From Paenibacillus sp. V4I7 (GTDB lineage: Bacteria; Bacillota; Bacilli; Paenibacillales; NBRC-103111), in NCBI RefSeq assembly GCF_030817275.1, contig NZ_JAUSZD010000002.1, positions 124,001 through 188,000 on the forward strand: a stretch of 64,000 nucleotides of DNA, read 5' to 3'. The notes beneath the pieces were generated by a model. The model was not told where the DNA came from, ran no database searches, and saw only the letters and a program-made list of their open reading frames with translations. The position numbers and the translations under genes were made by a program. This document shows, one piece after another, positions 9,049 through 17,235 of this stretch; position 1 is the first letter of the stretch; each line of letters begins with the position of its first letter.

Positions 9049-9642
9049 ATGTTATTTGGGCAAAAGCCACAGGAGCAGAATGATCGTGTTCCCCCTGGCC
9101 AAACGCTGACACAAGGCTGGCCTGTGCTTCATTACGGGTCCGTGCCTTATTATAATGATATGAGCAAATGGAATCTGCGTGTCTTTGGACTGGTTGAAGA
9201 GGAGTTCCAGATCTCATACAAAGACTTCATGGCTCTTCCACGCAAAGAGTTCGCAAACGACATTCACTGCGTAACGACATGGTCCAAGTTGGACAATGTG
9301 TGGGAAGGCATTGCTGTTTCTGAGCTTATGAGCAAAGTGAAGCTGAAGCCTGAAGTCACACATGTCATGCTGCACGCTGAGCATGGCTGGACGACGAATC
9401 TTCCGCTTGAGGACTTCCTCCGTGAGACCTCTTTTCTGGGCATCAGGCACAATGGTGAACTGTTGACACCTGACCACGGGGCTCCGGTTCGCATGGTTGT
9501 GCCGCATCTTTACTTCTGGAAAAGCGCGAAGTGGCTGCGCGGCATCGAATTTATGCCGAAGGATAAGCCGGGCTTTTGGGAGCGAAATGGATATCATATG
9601 TACGGAGATCCCTTTAAAGAGCAAAGATACGATTTTGATTAA
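9049..9642 (+). CDS. Sulfite-oxidase-like molybdopterin oxidoreductase (YuiH type)
   Basis: The 197-residue protein is a compact molybdopterin-binding domain of the sulfite oxidase fold. The predicted molybdenum ligand is Cys74 in NDIHCVTTWSKLDNVWEG, and the pterin-binding sequences HAEHGWTTNLPLEDF and DHGAPVRMVVPHLYFWKSAKW follow. It has no heme domain and no signal peptide, so it is probably cytosolic and uses an unknown electron donor, as for B. subtilis YuiH. The start is the ATG at 9049 with GGAGG 8 nt upstream; a TTG seven codons earlier has no ribosome site. It appears to be a single-gene unit. The real substrate is unknown. Confidence 0.9.
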   Translation: MLFGQKPQEQNDRVPPGQTLTQGWPVLHYGSVPYYNDMSKWNLRVFGLVEEEFQISYKDFMALPRKEFANDIHCVTTWSKLDNVWEGIAVSELMSKVKLKPEVTHVMLHAEHGWTTNLPLEDFLRETSFLGIRHNGELLTPDHGAPVRMVVPHLYFWKSAKWLRGIEFMPKDKPGFWERNGYHMYGDPFKEQRYDFD

Positions 9643-9725
9643 TAACGAAATAGTTAGAGGCATGTTGCTATTGCAATGTGCCTCTTTGTCATTTTAAAGG
9701 GGCAATATATTTTTTTGTATAAGTG

Positions 9726-9783
9726 TTGAAATATATATCGTGACGATGTATTATGTATCGTGAAGATATATCGTTGCGATATA
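9726..9783 (+). promoter_or_regulatory. Promoter with three PadR-like operator repeats
   Basis: TTGAAA at 9726-9731 and TATTAT at 9749-9754 with a 17-nt spacer form a good sigma-A promoter. Three inverted repeats of the form ATCG-N3-CGAT overlie it: 9737-9747, 9757-9767 (one mismatch) and 9770-9780; the last extends to the perfect arms TATATCG and CGATATA. They lie upstream of the doxX-padR pair, which suggests autoregulation by the PadR protein (inference). Confidence 0.7.
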
Positions 9784-9808
9784 TAAAATTGAAGGAGTGA
9801 AAAAAAAG

Positions 9809-10204
9809 ATGAAGAAAACCACAACAATTATACGTATTGTATTTGGAGTTTTGCTGTTAGGAATTGGTTTGGCTAATCTATCAGGCGCTATGCCTCCTAT
9901 GAGATACCCTGAACCAGCTAACACGTTCATGTCTTCTCTTTTGGACACCAAATATATCATGGTCATTGTCAGTTTATTGAAAGTTTTTGTGGGTGTATCC
10001 CTGTTGACAAGCCATTTTGTATCGTTGGCACTTATCGTATTTGTCCCCATCTCAGTCAATATGATATTATTTCATGCATTTCTGGACGTTCAGGGGATTG
10101 TACCTGCCTTGGTAGTCGGTAGCCTTCATATCTTTCTTCTATTTGCTTACATGGAAAGCTATAAATCATTGTTGCAAGCAAAGAAAATGAACGTTCGCGG
10201 CTAA
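9809..10204 (+). CDS. DoxX-family membrane protein
   Basis: This 131-residue protein has four hydrophobic segments and the DoxX pattern: a first helix, a loop with PPMRYPEPANTFMSSLLDTKY, then a long run containing LKVFVGVSLLTSHFVSLALI and ISVNMILFHAFLD. The role of most DoxX proteins is unclear; some act in redox or stress complexes (family knowledge). The ATG at 9809 is chosen because GAAGGAG lies 11 nt upstream; a GTG at 9797 overlaps that ribosome site. A PadR gene follows after 36 bp in the same unit, and operator-like repeats lie in front, so its expression is probably repressed by that regulator. Confidence 0.75.
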   Translation: MKKTTTIIRIVFGVLLLGIGLANLSGAMPPMRYPEPANTFMSSLLDTKYIMVIVSLLKVFVGVSLLTSHFVSLALIVFVPISVNMILFHAFLDVQGIVPALVVGSLHIFLLFAYMESYKSLLQAKKMNVRG

Positions 10205-10240
10205 TTTTATGATGATGGAGTTTACTAATGGAGGAACCGT

Positions 10241-10780
10241 ATGTACGAGTTGTTTGTTTTAGGGGAGTTGTCCATACAAGCTAAGCATGGATACGAGTTG
10301 CAATACATTTTAAAAACGACTGTAGGACCCATTCGACAAATCAGTTCAGGGACACTTTATCCACTCATTTCTCGACTGGTAGAAAGCGGCTTGATCAGTC
10401 AACGCAATGAGCCGCAAGAAGGTGGCCGCACGCGAAAAATCTATGAATTGACGGAAGCTGGCCGTCAGCGTTTTCATCTTCTAATGACAGCACCTTTGGA
10501 ACAGAATACGGATATTGAGTTGCATTTTCATTTCAAGATGAACTTTTTTGGTTATGTTTCAACAGATCTGCGTCTGGCGACTCTCGAGCAATATTTGGAG
10601 TATTTGCAATACAATTTAAAATATATAATGGACTATGAATCACAAGTTACCTTGAAGCAGGAAATACCCGATTTAAAGAGGACCCAGATCTTGCGCATGT
10701 TTAGTCATCGAAAAAGCGTTGCAGAAACAGAAATCCAATGGGTTATGAATGAGATTGACCAAGTAGTTACGGGCACATGA
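10241..10780 (+). CDS. PadR-family transcriptional regulator
   Basis: The 179-residue protein has the PadR winged helix at residues 1-80 (ELSIQAKHGYELQYIL, ISSGTLYPLISRLVESGLISQ, then the wing with GGRTRKIYELTEAGRQRF) and a C-terminal helical dimerisation domain of the AphA type. GGAGGAA precedes the ATG at 10241. It is downstream of the DoxX gene and shares its promoter, which carries three ATCG-N3-CGAT inverted repeats. The natural inference is repression of its own operon, released by an unknown small molecule. A rho-independent terminator follows at 10834. Confidence 0.92.
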   Translation: MYELFVLGELSIQAKHGYELQYILKTTVGPIRQISSGTLYPLISRLVESGLISQRNEPQEGGRTRKIYELTEAGRQRFHLLMTAPLEQNTDIELHFHFKMNFFGYVSTDLRLATLEQYLEYLQYNLKYIMDYESQVTLKQEIPDLKRTQILRMFSHRKSVAETEIQWVMNEIDQVVTGT

Positions 10781-10833
10781 CTACCAAAGAACTTCCGGTA
10801 TCGTATGAGGACCAAATAACAGGATTACTAATA

Positions 10834-10869
10834 AAATGGGGAACCAACTCAAGTTGGCTCTCCATTTTT
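10834..10869 (+). terminator. Terminator after the doxX-padR operon
   Basis: Arms AAAATGG.GA.CCAACT and AGTTGG..CTCCATTTTT pair with two small internal mismatches around a 2-nt CA loop region; a short T-run follows. Confidence 0.7.
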
Positions 10870-10916
10870 GCGTAAAATGAAAGATTGCAAATTAAGGTCC
10901 GATAAGTTATTATTAG

Positions 10917-10940
10917 ATTAGTAATTGATCAATCACTAAT
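10917..10940 (+). promoter_or_regulatory. Palindromic operator upstream of the TetR gene
   Basis: Left arm ATTAGTAATTGA and right arm TCAATCACTAAT are reverse complements at 11 of 12 positions, centred on TTGATCAA. It lies 28 bp upstream of the TetR start codon. The related sequence GTGATCAATC recurs at 11521-11531, just after the gene. Confidence 0.7.
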
Positions 10941-10967
10941 ATGTACAACTTAAAGGTGGAATGAATA

Positions 10968-11495
10968 ATGACGAAGAATTCTCTAATTTCAGTCAATCGA
11001 CGAGTAGATATTGTATCCGCGGCAATAGAAGTATTTGCTGAAATTGGCTATTACCGTGCAACGACAGCAAAAGTTGCGGAACGCGCACAAATTTCTCAGC
11101 CTTATGTTTTCCGGTTTTTTTCAACGAAAGAAGCCCTGCTGCAAGAAGCGCTCGAAGTGTCTTGGACACGAATTCTTGAGGCTTTCCGGGCAGTTATCGA
11201 GACCGTTGCTCCTGAACAGCTTGAGAAAGAACTGGTAGAAGCTTATATTCATATTATGAAATCTTACCAAAATGAAACTCTGCTGCAAATGCAAGCTCAA
11301 ACGATTAAAGAGGATAAGATCGCTGAGGTCATGCAGAAGGGATTTCGGGATGTTCAGCAGGTGGTGCTAGAAGCTTTTAAGCGGGCAGGTTTCGAAAAAC
11401 CTCATGAGAGAACGATGATTTTTCTTGCTAGGGGGATGTTGTGCAATATTTCGATGGCGCTGTCTTTACCAGAATTAATGCTTATGGATGAATAA
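10968..11495 (+). CDS. TetR/AcrR-family transcriptional regulator
   Basis: The 175-residue protein has an N-terminal TetR helix-turn-helix at residues 10-60 (IVSAAIEVFAEIGYYRATTAKVAERAQISQPYVFRFFSTKEAL) and a helical ligand-binding domain. AAAGGTGG lies 8 nt before the ATG at 10968. It is the only gene in its unit; a near-perfect 24-bp palindrome in its promoter region is probably its own operator (inference). No efflux pump or enzyme gene is directly adjacent on this strand, so its wider target set is not visible. A bidirectional terminator separates it from the convergent secreted-protein gene. Confidence 0.92.
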   Translation: MTKNSLISVNRRVDIVSAAIEVFAEIGYYRATTAKVAERAQISQPYVFRFFSTKEALLQEALEVSWTRILEAFRAVIETVAPEQLEKELVEAYIHIMKSYQNETLLQMQAQTIKEDKIAEVMQKGFRDVQQVVLEAFKRAGFEKPHERTMIFLARGMLCNISMALSLPELMLMDE

Positions 11496-11545
11496 GCTGA
11501 TTCTGGCTTCTTTTAAAGTAAGTGATCAATCGATTTCTGTTGACG

Positions 11546-11589
11546 AAAAAATGAAGTGCAAACTGGCAACAGTAGGCACTTCATTTTAT
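11546..11589. terminator. Bidirectional terminator between tetR and the dockerin-like gene
   Basis: The arms AAAATGAAGTGC (11548-11559) and GCACTTCATTTT (11576-11587) are exact complements with a 16-nt loop; A-runs before and T-rich sequence after allow use from both sides. Confidence 0.8.
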
Positions 11590-11596
11590 GTTTCTA

Positions 11597-13495
11597 TTAC
11601 GGTAGGCCAGGGACTGTAAGAGTAGCCGAACGATAGCCTACATCAGATTCTCCATGCATGACCTTGAAAATTACGTTTACACTCTGTGATGCTTCACCCA
11701 AAGTAATGATCCCGGAGTTTGAAATTTTCATAATATCATTGCTGCTCTCAATAGAAACTGTATAACCTGCTGGTACGACTGGCATAGTCAACAGCGTCTG
11801 TCCGATAGACGGATTAGTAATGACCATTGTAGCTGCAATGTATTGCGCAGAACGCTCAAGCGTGAAGTCGCGGAAAGCAGGTGAGCTGTTATCCACCAAA
11901 GTCGGATAAATTTGAGTGCTGTAGTCACTGGATCTATAAGCGGACAGTGTATGCGAACCCGCGTTTAAATTTTTGAAATGGTAGAATCCATTTATATCGG
12001 CTGTTGTGGTTCTGGAAGTTGCTCCGGTCAATGTTACTGTAGCTCCGAAAACCGGTGCATGATTCTCACCTTTTACAAATCCGAAAATGTCTCCGTAACT
12101 AACCTGCTTCACATTCGTCCATGTCAGTGTATGATTGGTTGGAACATTTGCTTGTATAAACACGTCAGCGTCGCTGACGATCGTGACCGGACGTGATGGA
12201 ATTACAAGCGATTGAGACGATAAACCAACGATGGATTTATAGATATAGATTGTACTGACTCTAGAATCTAGTAGTGCTGCATTAAGCCTTTCCACGTTTC
12301 CTGCCTCTGCCTGTCCAGAACCGCCAATAAAGGCAACTTGGTTATTCGGCTCATCCATTTTATCTGAAATGAGGAATGAGTATGATGAATACGAGCGTTT
12401 AACAGGTCCGGAGTAGCCGCCGAGATTAACGTTAAATTGATTGACATTTGCGCCAACCGCATACGCCAATTCTGAATCGGAGGACACGGGGGCAGTGCTT
12501 AAAGTCATGAAAGAACGGTTCGTTATATGAGCTGAGGCTGTATCCATTAAATAGTTGAGGGTGGCATCCAAATAACCAGGTTTACTCATCTTCCAAGAGA
12601 AATACATATCCTGTATCGCATTGGTAAATATGAACTTTCCATCCGTTCCAGAGATGACAGTAGTTCTCAGCCCGTTGCTCATCTCCATCGTAATCTCTGC
12701 CCCAGATAGAGGATTATACCGAGAATCCGTTGCTATCCCTGAAACCGATACAAACTGCACACCCATTACATCCGTTACTTGATTTAAACCTTCCTTAACG
12801 TTGACGACAAAGCCGCTCATTCCATAAGAGGAAGTAGTAAAAAAGCTGCGGTTTCCCACCGGAACGTTCGGAAACACAAATTGTCCTTGACTGTCCGTCA
12901 CTGTTGGAGGCAGCACCTCAGAGGCAGCGCCGCCCGTATTGATTTTAACGGAGACACCTGCTAACGGAACCATGTTAGCGGCGTATACGGTTCCTGTTAC
13001 AGTGCCCGTTGGCAAGGTGACTTGTATCGGCTGTGATAAGTTTGTCACCTCTCCCGATAAAATAGTGAATGGTGTTGAGTCTGACTCATATACGGCTGAG
13101 GTAACCGTGTTACCGGTGGATGCTTCCATATCGGAAATGGTGAAGCGGCCATGTTCATTAGTTAATGCTGCTTTTGTAGACTCTTTTAAATTCACAGCAA
13201 CAAGGTTCATCGGTTCGCCGATTTGGTCAACAACAAGCCCCGTAACCGCACCTGTGGATACATAATTCGGAATACTTACAGGTGATATTTGTCTAACCAT
13301 CGCCTTGACATCCAAGCTATTGCTCACTCCGTCATCATTTATGTCTGTAACTCCGTAAGTGTTGATGTATGTAACGATGTCATCTAGATGAATTCCGTCG
13401 CCGTCAGAGTCAAAGGGTACTGCTGCTTGGACGGCCGAGCTGCCTAATATGCCTAACAAAGTTAAGCTAATGAGACTTAATTTTAACTTTTTCAA
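11597..13495 (-). CDS. Secreted protein with dockerin-like repeat and carboxypeptidase-regulatory-like domains
   Basis: The 632-residue protein begins with a signal peptide of about 24 residues ending AVQA. Residues about 28-70 carry two EF-hand-like calcium loops (DSDGDGIHLDDI and DINDDGVSNSLDV), as in dockerin type I repeats. Next come several Ig-like carboxypeptidase-regulatory domains (GAVTGLVVDQIGEPMNLVAV, TGTVYAANMVPLAGVSV, SGIATDSRYNPLSGAEI and GDIFGFVKGENHAPVFGATV). Start is a TTG at 13495 with AAGGA 9 nt upstream. It is a single gene. No catalytic domain is visible, so it may be a surface adhesin or scaffold; a cohesin partner is not present in the window. Function unknown. Confidence 0.85.
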   Translation of the reverse strand: MKKLKLSLISLTLLGILGSSAVQAAVPFDSDGDGIHLDDIVTYINTYGVTDINDDGVSNSLDVKAMVRQISPVSIPNYVSTGAVTGLVVDQIGEPMNLVAVNLKESTKAALTNEHGRFTISDMEASTGNTVTSAVYESDSTPFTILSGEVTNLSQPIQVTLPTGTVTGTVYAANMVPLAGVSVKINTGGAASEVLPPTVTDSQGQFVFPNVPVGNRSFFTTSSYGMSGFVVNVKEGLNQVTDVMGVQFVSVSGIATDSRYNPLSGAEITMEMSNGLRTTVISGTDGKFIFTNAIQDMYFSWKMSKPGYLDATLNYLMDTASAHITNRSFMTLSTAPVSSDSELAYAVGANVNQFNVNLGGYSGPVKRSYSSYSFLISDKMDEPNNQVAFIGGSGQAEAGNVERLNAALLDSRVSTIYIYKSIVGLSSQSLVIPSRPVTIVSDADVFIQANVPTNHTLTWTNVKQVSYGDIFGFVKGENHAPVFGATVTLTGATSRTTTADINGFYHFKNLNAGSHTLSAYRSSDYSTQIYPTLVDNSSPAFRDFTLERSAQYIAATMVITNPSIGQTLLTMPVVPAGYTVSIESSNDIMKISNSGIITLGEASQSVNVIFKVMHGESDVGYRSATLTVPGLP

Positions 13496-13662
13496 TTCTC
13501 CACATCCTTACCAAAAATAAATAGGTACGATCCCTAAAAATTTATTTCGCTATGAATCGACAAATTCCTGTATTTTTTTGAATTTGATTTTTTTGATATA
13601 CTCGGGGAGGTTAATCGATTTTGACGGCCAGATAAATGGGGAAATGAAGTGGAGGCAGTATT

Positions 13663-14535
13663 TTGAAACAAATTGAAGGCTATTTAGACGTCCCTGGAGG
13701 CAGGGTTTGGTATACGCGAATTGGTGATGGAAATAAAACGCCTTTAGTTGTCCTACATGGTGGACCTGGTAATACACATGATCCGCTAAAATCTGTTCTT
13801 CATGTCTTGGCTGACGAGAGGCCTGTCATTTTCTATGATCAGCTTGGTTCTGGGAATTCAGATAGACCAACGGATCCATTATTGTGGAGAACCGAACGAT
13901 TTATAGATGAGTTAATAGCTCTCAGGGAAGCGCTCGATTTGAAAGAGGTTCATCTTTTGGGCCATTCGTGGGGAACCATGCTGGCAGCATCTTACATAAT
14001 AGACCGCAAGCCTTCGGGTGTTCGCAGCGTCATTTTATCAAGTCCATGTCTCAGTGCGGAGCGTTGGAAAAAAGACGCGGACCATTTCTTGGCTAATTTA
14101 CCCGAAGAAGTTCAACTCACGATCAAGTGTAACGAAGACCAAGGTACAACCGATTCAGTAGAGTATCAAACAGCCATGGAAGAATACTACAAGAGACATG
14201 TGTGTAGACTGGATCCTCTTCCTTCAATCATTGCTGAGAGCCGTGCAAAAGCTAATAAAGATGTTTATATGACGATGTGGGGACCTTCTGAATTCAGTCC
14301 GCAAGGCAATCTGAAAACATACGATTGCACGCCACAGCTTCATGAAATCCAAGTACCCACGTTATTCGTTTGTGGACGTTATGATGAAGCGTCGCCAGAG
14401 TCGACTCACTACTATCAATCCCTCGTCCCAGCGTCTGAGCTTCATGTCTTCGAACATAGCTCTCATGTGAGTTACTTAGAAGAAACCCAGGAGTATGTAA
14501 GGATTGTCCGTGGTTTTTTGAGTAAAGCAGAGTGA
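13663..14535 (+). CDS. Proline iminopeptidase-like alpha/beta hydrolase
   Basis: The 290-residue cytosolic enzyme belongs to peptidase family S33 and should release N-terminal proline from peptides. The oxyanion motif is [10 protein letters not shown] near residue 32. The nucleophile is Ser103 in LLGHSWGTM, the acid is likely in [10 protein letters not shown], and the histidine in [10 protein letters not shown] near the C-terminus. Start is a TTG at 13663 with GGAGG 7 nt upstream. It is monocistronic, followed by a terminator at about 14573. The substrate is assigned only by family resemblance; related S33 enzymes hydrolyse other esters or peptides. Confidence 0.85.
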   Translation: MKQIEGYLDVPGGRVWYTRIGDGNKTPLVVLHGGPGNTHDPLKSVLHVLADERPVIFYDQLGSGNSDRPTDPLLWRTERFIDELIALREALDLKEVHLLGHSWGTMLAASYIIDRKPSGVRSVILSSPCLSAERWKKDADHFLANLPEEVQLTIKCNEDQGTTDSVEYQTAMEEYYKRHVCRLDPLPSIIAESRAKANKDVYMTMWGPSEFSPQGNLKTYDCTPQLHEIQVPTLFVCGRYDEASPESTHYYQSLVPASELHVFEHSSHVSYLEETQEYVRIVRGFLSKAE

Positions 14536-14572
14536 ATTATACACCGAATACGAATATATAGAGATCTAGGTA

Positions 14573-14610
14573 AAAAAAGTAAGCCCAAGGGAATCTTCTT
14601 GGGCTTTTTT
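14573..14610. terminator. Bidirectional terminator
   Basis: Arms AAGCCCAAG (14581-14589) and CTTGGGCTT (14598-14606) are flanked by AAAAAAAGT on the left and TTTTTT on the right. It can end the iminopeptidase transcript on the plus strand and the split small gene on the minus strand. Confidence 0.85.
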
Positions 14611-14738
14611 GGCTTTGACGTATACAATTTTGCTTATTTACATCCACATGATTTTCCTTTTCCTTTGGATGTTGTTGGAGGCGGTATTCACAGTGGATCC
14701 AGGAGTAACAATAGCATACACATTTACGCAAAAGGGCA

Positions 14739-14748
14739 TCGTAGGGCG
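14739..14748. repeat. Target-site duplication, left copy
   Basis: TCGTAGGGCG lies directly outside the left inverted repeat of the IS; an identical copy lies outside the right one. Confidence 0.9.
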
Positions 14749-14915
14749 CAATGTCATTAAGTTAGGCTCAAAGACAAGACCGTGAATAAAAATAGAATCC
14801 AAAACGGCATGGGAAAAGCCCTGTGCCGTTTGTTTTCTTGCGCCAGCAAGGAAAAAGCGTACAGCAAACAAAGCGGATGAACTTTCCGCTTAAAAAAATG
14901 TTCATATGAAACGAA

Positions 14916-16238
14916 TTATGCTACTCTATAGACGAAGCTAACAACGGATTTGTAGCGGATTTTGCGCGTATTCTGCTGTCCTGGGCGGATGGGTCGAATC
15001 GGCAAAATGTTTTTGCGAATCAGTGCTTCAACATCGGGCGGGGGTTCATCGTCCCTTGAGCGCAGGAAATGTCTACAAACGTGAACGGCAACTGTGAAGT
15101 TGACTTGGTATTGGTGCCGTTTATCCATTTGGGAAATGACTACGTGCGAGGTAATCATTTCAGCGAAATTGTACATGATCATTCTTGCGAAAATCTCTTG
15201 GGTGATGGACTCTTGTCTCTTTGCGTGAAAATTCGTCAGACCTACCGTGTATTTTAATGCCCTGAAAGAGGTTTCGATGCCCCATCGCATGTTGTAAATG
15301 GACTTGATTTCATCGGGTGGGAAATCAGCGGCAGAAAGATTCGTAATGACGGTTTCATAAGCGCCATTTGGCAAGACGAAACGAACAACCCGAAAGGAAA
15401 TCGGGTAAAACAAGTTCTCATGCAAATCCAAAAAATCAAAGGTAGACGTGGAAGGGACGAACTTGTAAATCTCGGGATGAGCCCTGACCTCTTTGGTTTG
15501 TTTTTTGGTGAGTGTCAGATGAACGTCCAGATCAAACGCTCCGCCAGAGGGCAAACACAAACCCGAAAGAATACCACTGGAATCCAAATCCTTTACCCGT
15601 ATGACATAATTCCACCCTTTTCGTTCAATATGAGCGAAATTGTTGTAACTTTCATAACCTCTATCGGCAGTAACAATGGTTTTGCCCTTGATGGGGGAAC
15701 GGTCAACCATAGCAGCCAGCGCCCTTCCCTCATTGCTCAACCTTCGTGGCTGAATAATCGCATCCACGTAAAGTCTATTGCACAAGTCATAGGCTGTGTT
15801 CAAATGCAGAAGGTTATAGCCTTTTGTGTTCGGTTGACTTTGAAAATAGGTGTCCGTGTCCGCAGAGTCAGTTGCGATATGCAAATCCGAACCGTCAACG
15901 GCAAGTAATCGATACCCACGGTAGTCCTTGATATCGGTATACGATTGCGTAAATTCGTGAAACAAGAATTCCACAGCAGATGGCAGGATTTTATTCCTCT
16001 GTTGGACAAATGCAGAGGTGGTTGCGGTATTTACGTCATAGCCCTGCGATTCCAAGAGTTCCTTATATAAGCTGTTGCCCCCCATTGAGATCAGGAGTTG
16101 CATAACCGTTTCAAAGGGAAGCTTTTTCTTTCGGGTAAAATCTTTTTCGGGGTTTTTGACAAAAGGTGCTGGTGCAGCTGACATTTCTCGTATGAGGGAT
16201 GTCAGTGTTTCTTTTAGCGAATTCGAGTACTCATCCAT
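14916..16238 (-). CDS. IS4-family DDE transposase
   Basis: The 440-residue protein cuts and joins the ends of the surrounding IS. The DDE residues are visible: Asp in LLAVDGSDLHIATDS (about residue 115), Asp in IVTADRGYESYNNF (about residue 195), and Glu in the YREK signature IYNMRWGIETSFRALKYTVG (about residue 330), where Tyr, Arg, Glu and Lys have the IS4 spacing. AGGAGG precedes the ATG at 16238. The frame is uninterrupted and full-length, so the enzyme may be active. It is transcribed in the same direction as the small gene it interrupts. Confidence 0.95.
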   Translation of the reverse strand: MDEYSNSLKETLTSLIREMSAAPAPFVKNPEKDFTRKKKLPFETVMQLLISMGGNSLYKELLESQGYDVNTATTSAFVQQRNKILPSAVEFLFHEFTQSYTDIKDYRGYRLLAVDGSDLHIATDSADTDTYFQSQPNTKGYNLLHLNTAYDLCNRLYVDAIIQPRRLSNEGRALAAMVDRSPIKGKTIVTADRGYESYNNFAHIERKGWNYVIRVKDLDSSGILSGLCLPSGGAFDLDVHLTLTKKQTKEVRAHPEIYKFVPSTSTFDFLDLHENLFYPISFRVVRFVLPNGAYETVITNLSAADFPPDEIKSIYNMRWGIETSFRALKYTVGLTNFHAKRQESITQEIFARMIMYNFAEMITSHVVISQMDKRHQYQVNFTVAVHVCRHFLRSRDDEPPPDVEALIRKNILPIRPIRPGQQNTRKIRYKSVVSFVYRVA

Positions 16239-16319
16239 TGGCGTAACCTCCTCGTTTTTTCAAGGGGCTTCGCCACACATTTCCAACTGCTTGTCAAGTT
16301 CTTTTTTCTTTTGGACGTA

Positions 16320-16359
16320 AAAAAAGAGCGGGTTATCTTTTCGATAACCTGCTCTTTTT
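16320..16359 (-). terminator. Hairpin upstream of the transposase gene, inside the IS
   Basis: Arms AAAAAGAGC.GGTTATC and GATAACC.GCTCTTTTT surround a 5-nt loop. On the minus strand it ends in a T-run before the transposase start, so transcripts entering from the right flank would be stopped. Confidence 0.7.
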
Positions 16360-16396
16360 CTTGATTTTGGCCTTTCGCCTTAACTTAATGACATTG

Positions 16397-16406
16397 TCGT
16401 AGGGCG
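16397..16406. repeat. Target-site duplication, right copy
   Basis: TCGTAGGGCG directly follows the right inverted repeat and matches the left copy at 14739-14748 exactly. Confidence 0.9.
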
Positions 16407-16583
16407 AACCCTTTTTGCTTTTGTTTCCTGAGTAATTGCCTTGGGTAACGAGCGTCCTTTTTGTAGCTTAGAAACTTTTTTAATAGTCAATATAATTCCT
16501 CCCTCTCTCAATCTCATATAATTTATTCTTACGAGATTCAAAGAGTAAGGGACAAGTGAGCATAATATAGTAACTATTGATAT

Positions 16584-16615
16584 AAATACCCTGACATAAT
16601 GCTGTCAGGGTATTT
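16584..16615. terminator. Perfect 13-bp hairpin in the dinB upstream region
   Basis: Arms AAATACCCTGACA and TGTCAGGGTATTT flank a 6-nt loop. It has no long T-run. It lies between the divergent split small gene and dinB and could be an attenuator or protein site. Confidence 0.45.
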
Positions 16616-16675
16616 GCAGTATGATTAAGGTAACACTTGAAATGACGTAAGAACAGTGAAAAGGAGACGATATCT

Positions 16676-17176
16676 ATGACTCATCCAGCACTAGAAATGT
16701 ACGATTACCACGTATGGGCGAACCAAACCATACTGAATCGATTAAAAGAACTTCCACAGGACGTCTACAATAAGGAGATTCAAAGCGTTTTTCCTACGAT
16801 ATCGAAGGCGATCGCTCATATTTACCTGGTTGATGCGTGCTGGTTAGACATTCTTTCCGGTAAAAGCATGAAGGAAGCGATGGCCGATTCAGCCCCATTG
16901 ACTGCTGGCGTGGAGTCGAAAGGCATGGAGGAAATGGAGAAGCTGTACGTCCAGATATCAGAGCGGTTTAAGACGCTATTGAACCAACAGGAAAATATGG
17001 AAAAGAGAATTATGCTCGATAATCCTTATGCGGGACAGCGTGATACCAGCTTATCTGAAATGGTTCTGCAGGTCGTCAATCACGGAACCTATCACCGCGG
17101 TAATATTACGGCTATGCTGCGTCAAATGGGATACGCGTCTGTGATGACCGAGTATGCGCTTTTTTGGTACTCCTGA
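16676..17176 (+). CDS. DinB/YfiT-like putative metal-dependent protein
   Basis: The 166-residue four-helix protein matches the DinB superfamily. The expected metal-binding histidines are seen: one in AIAHIYLVDACWLD near residue 49 and two in VVNHGTYHRGNITAML near residue 138-142. Bacterial members act as thiol-dependent S-transferases or in damage response, but most are uncharacterised (family knowledge). AAAGGAG lies upstream of the ATG at 16676. It is monocistronic, followed by a terminator. A 13-bp perfect hairpin lies 61 bp upstream. Substrate cannot be inferred. Confidence 0.85.
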   Translation: MTHPALEMYDYHVWANQTILNRLKELPQDVYNKEIQSVFPTISKAIAHIYLVDACWLDILSGKSMKEAMADSAPLTAGVESKGMEEMEKLYVQISERFKTLLNQQENMEKRIMLDNPYAGQRDTSLSEMVLQVVNHGTYHRGNITAMLRQMGYASVMTEYALFWYS

Positions 17177-17183
17177 ATAACAT

Positions 17184-17223
17184 AAAACGGCTCTGTCGCA
17201 GTGGATGCGAACAGGGCCGTTTT
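17184..17223. terminator. Terminator between dinB and the VOC gene
   Basis: Arms AAAACGGCTCTGT and ACAGGGCCGTTTT pair with one G-T contact; ends rich in A and T on both sides let it serve both convergent genes. Confidence 0.8.
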
Positions 17224-17235
17224 GAGCTAATAGCC

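Larger units (their letters stand above)
14749..16396 (-). mobile_element. IS4-type insertion sequence, 1648 bp, intact ends
   Basis: The ends are 16-bp perfect inverted repeats: CAATGTCATTAAGTTA at 14749-14764 and its complement at 16381-16396. They are bounded by a 10-bp direct repeat TCGTAGGGCG, in the 9-12 bp range usual for IS4-like elements (family knowledge). It carries one transposase gene on the minus strand. A strong hairpin at 16320-16359 lies between the right end and the transposase start and may block outside transcription from entering the gene. A weaker hairpin (AACGGCA/TGCCGTT) at about 14802-14833 follows the gene. Ends, duplication and gene all look complete, so it may be mobile. 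Confidence 0.93.
14638..16490 (-). pseudogene. 64-codon small gene split by an IS4-type element
   Basis: Two minus-strand pieces, 16397-16490 and 14638-14738, join in frame when the IS and one copy of its 10-bp target duplication are removed. The rebuilt gene starts with TTG at 16490, has GGGAGG 7 nt upstream, and ends with TAA at 14638-14640. Its product is 64 residues, basic (MTIKKVSKLQKGRSLPKAIT at the N-terminus; NNIQRKRKIMWM at the C-terminus), with a short hydrophobic centre (CVNVYAIVTPGSTV). I do not recognise the family. The exact restoration of an open frame with a good ribosome site shows that a real gene was disrupted, probably recently. Confidence 0.75.

Noticed and set aside
14648-14784. 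A 45-codon plus-strand frame at the left IS junction.
   Set aside because: It crosses the IS boundary and is antisense to the split small gene, which has a better start and ribosome site.
15420-15908. 162-codon plus-strand frame opposite the transposase.
   Set aside because: It is antisense to the conserved DDE transposase and has no ribosome site.
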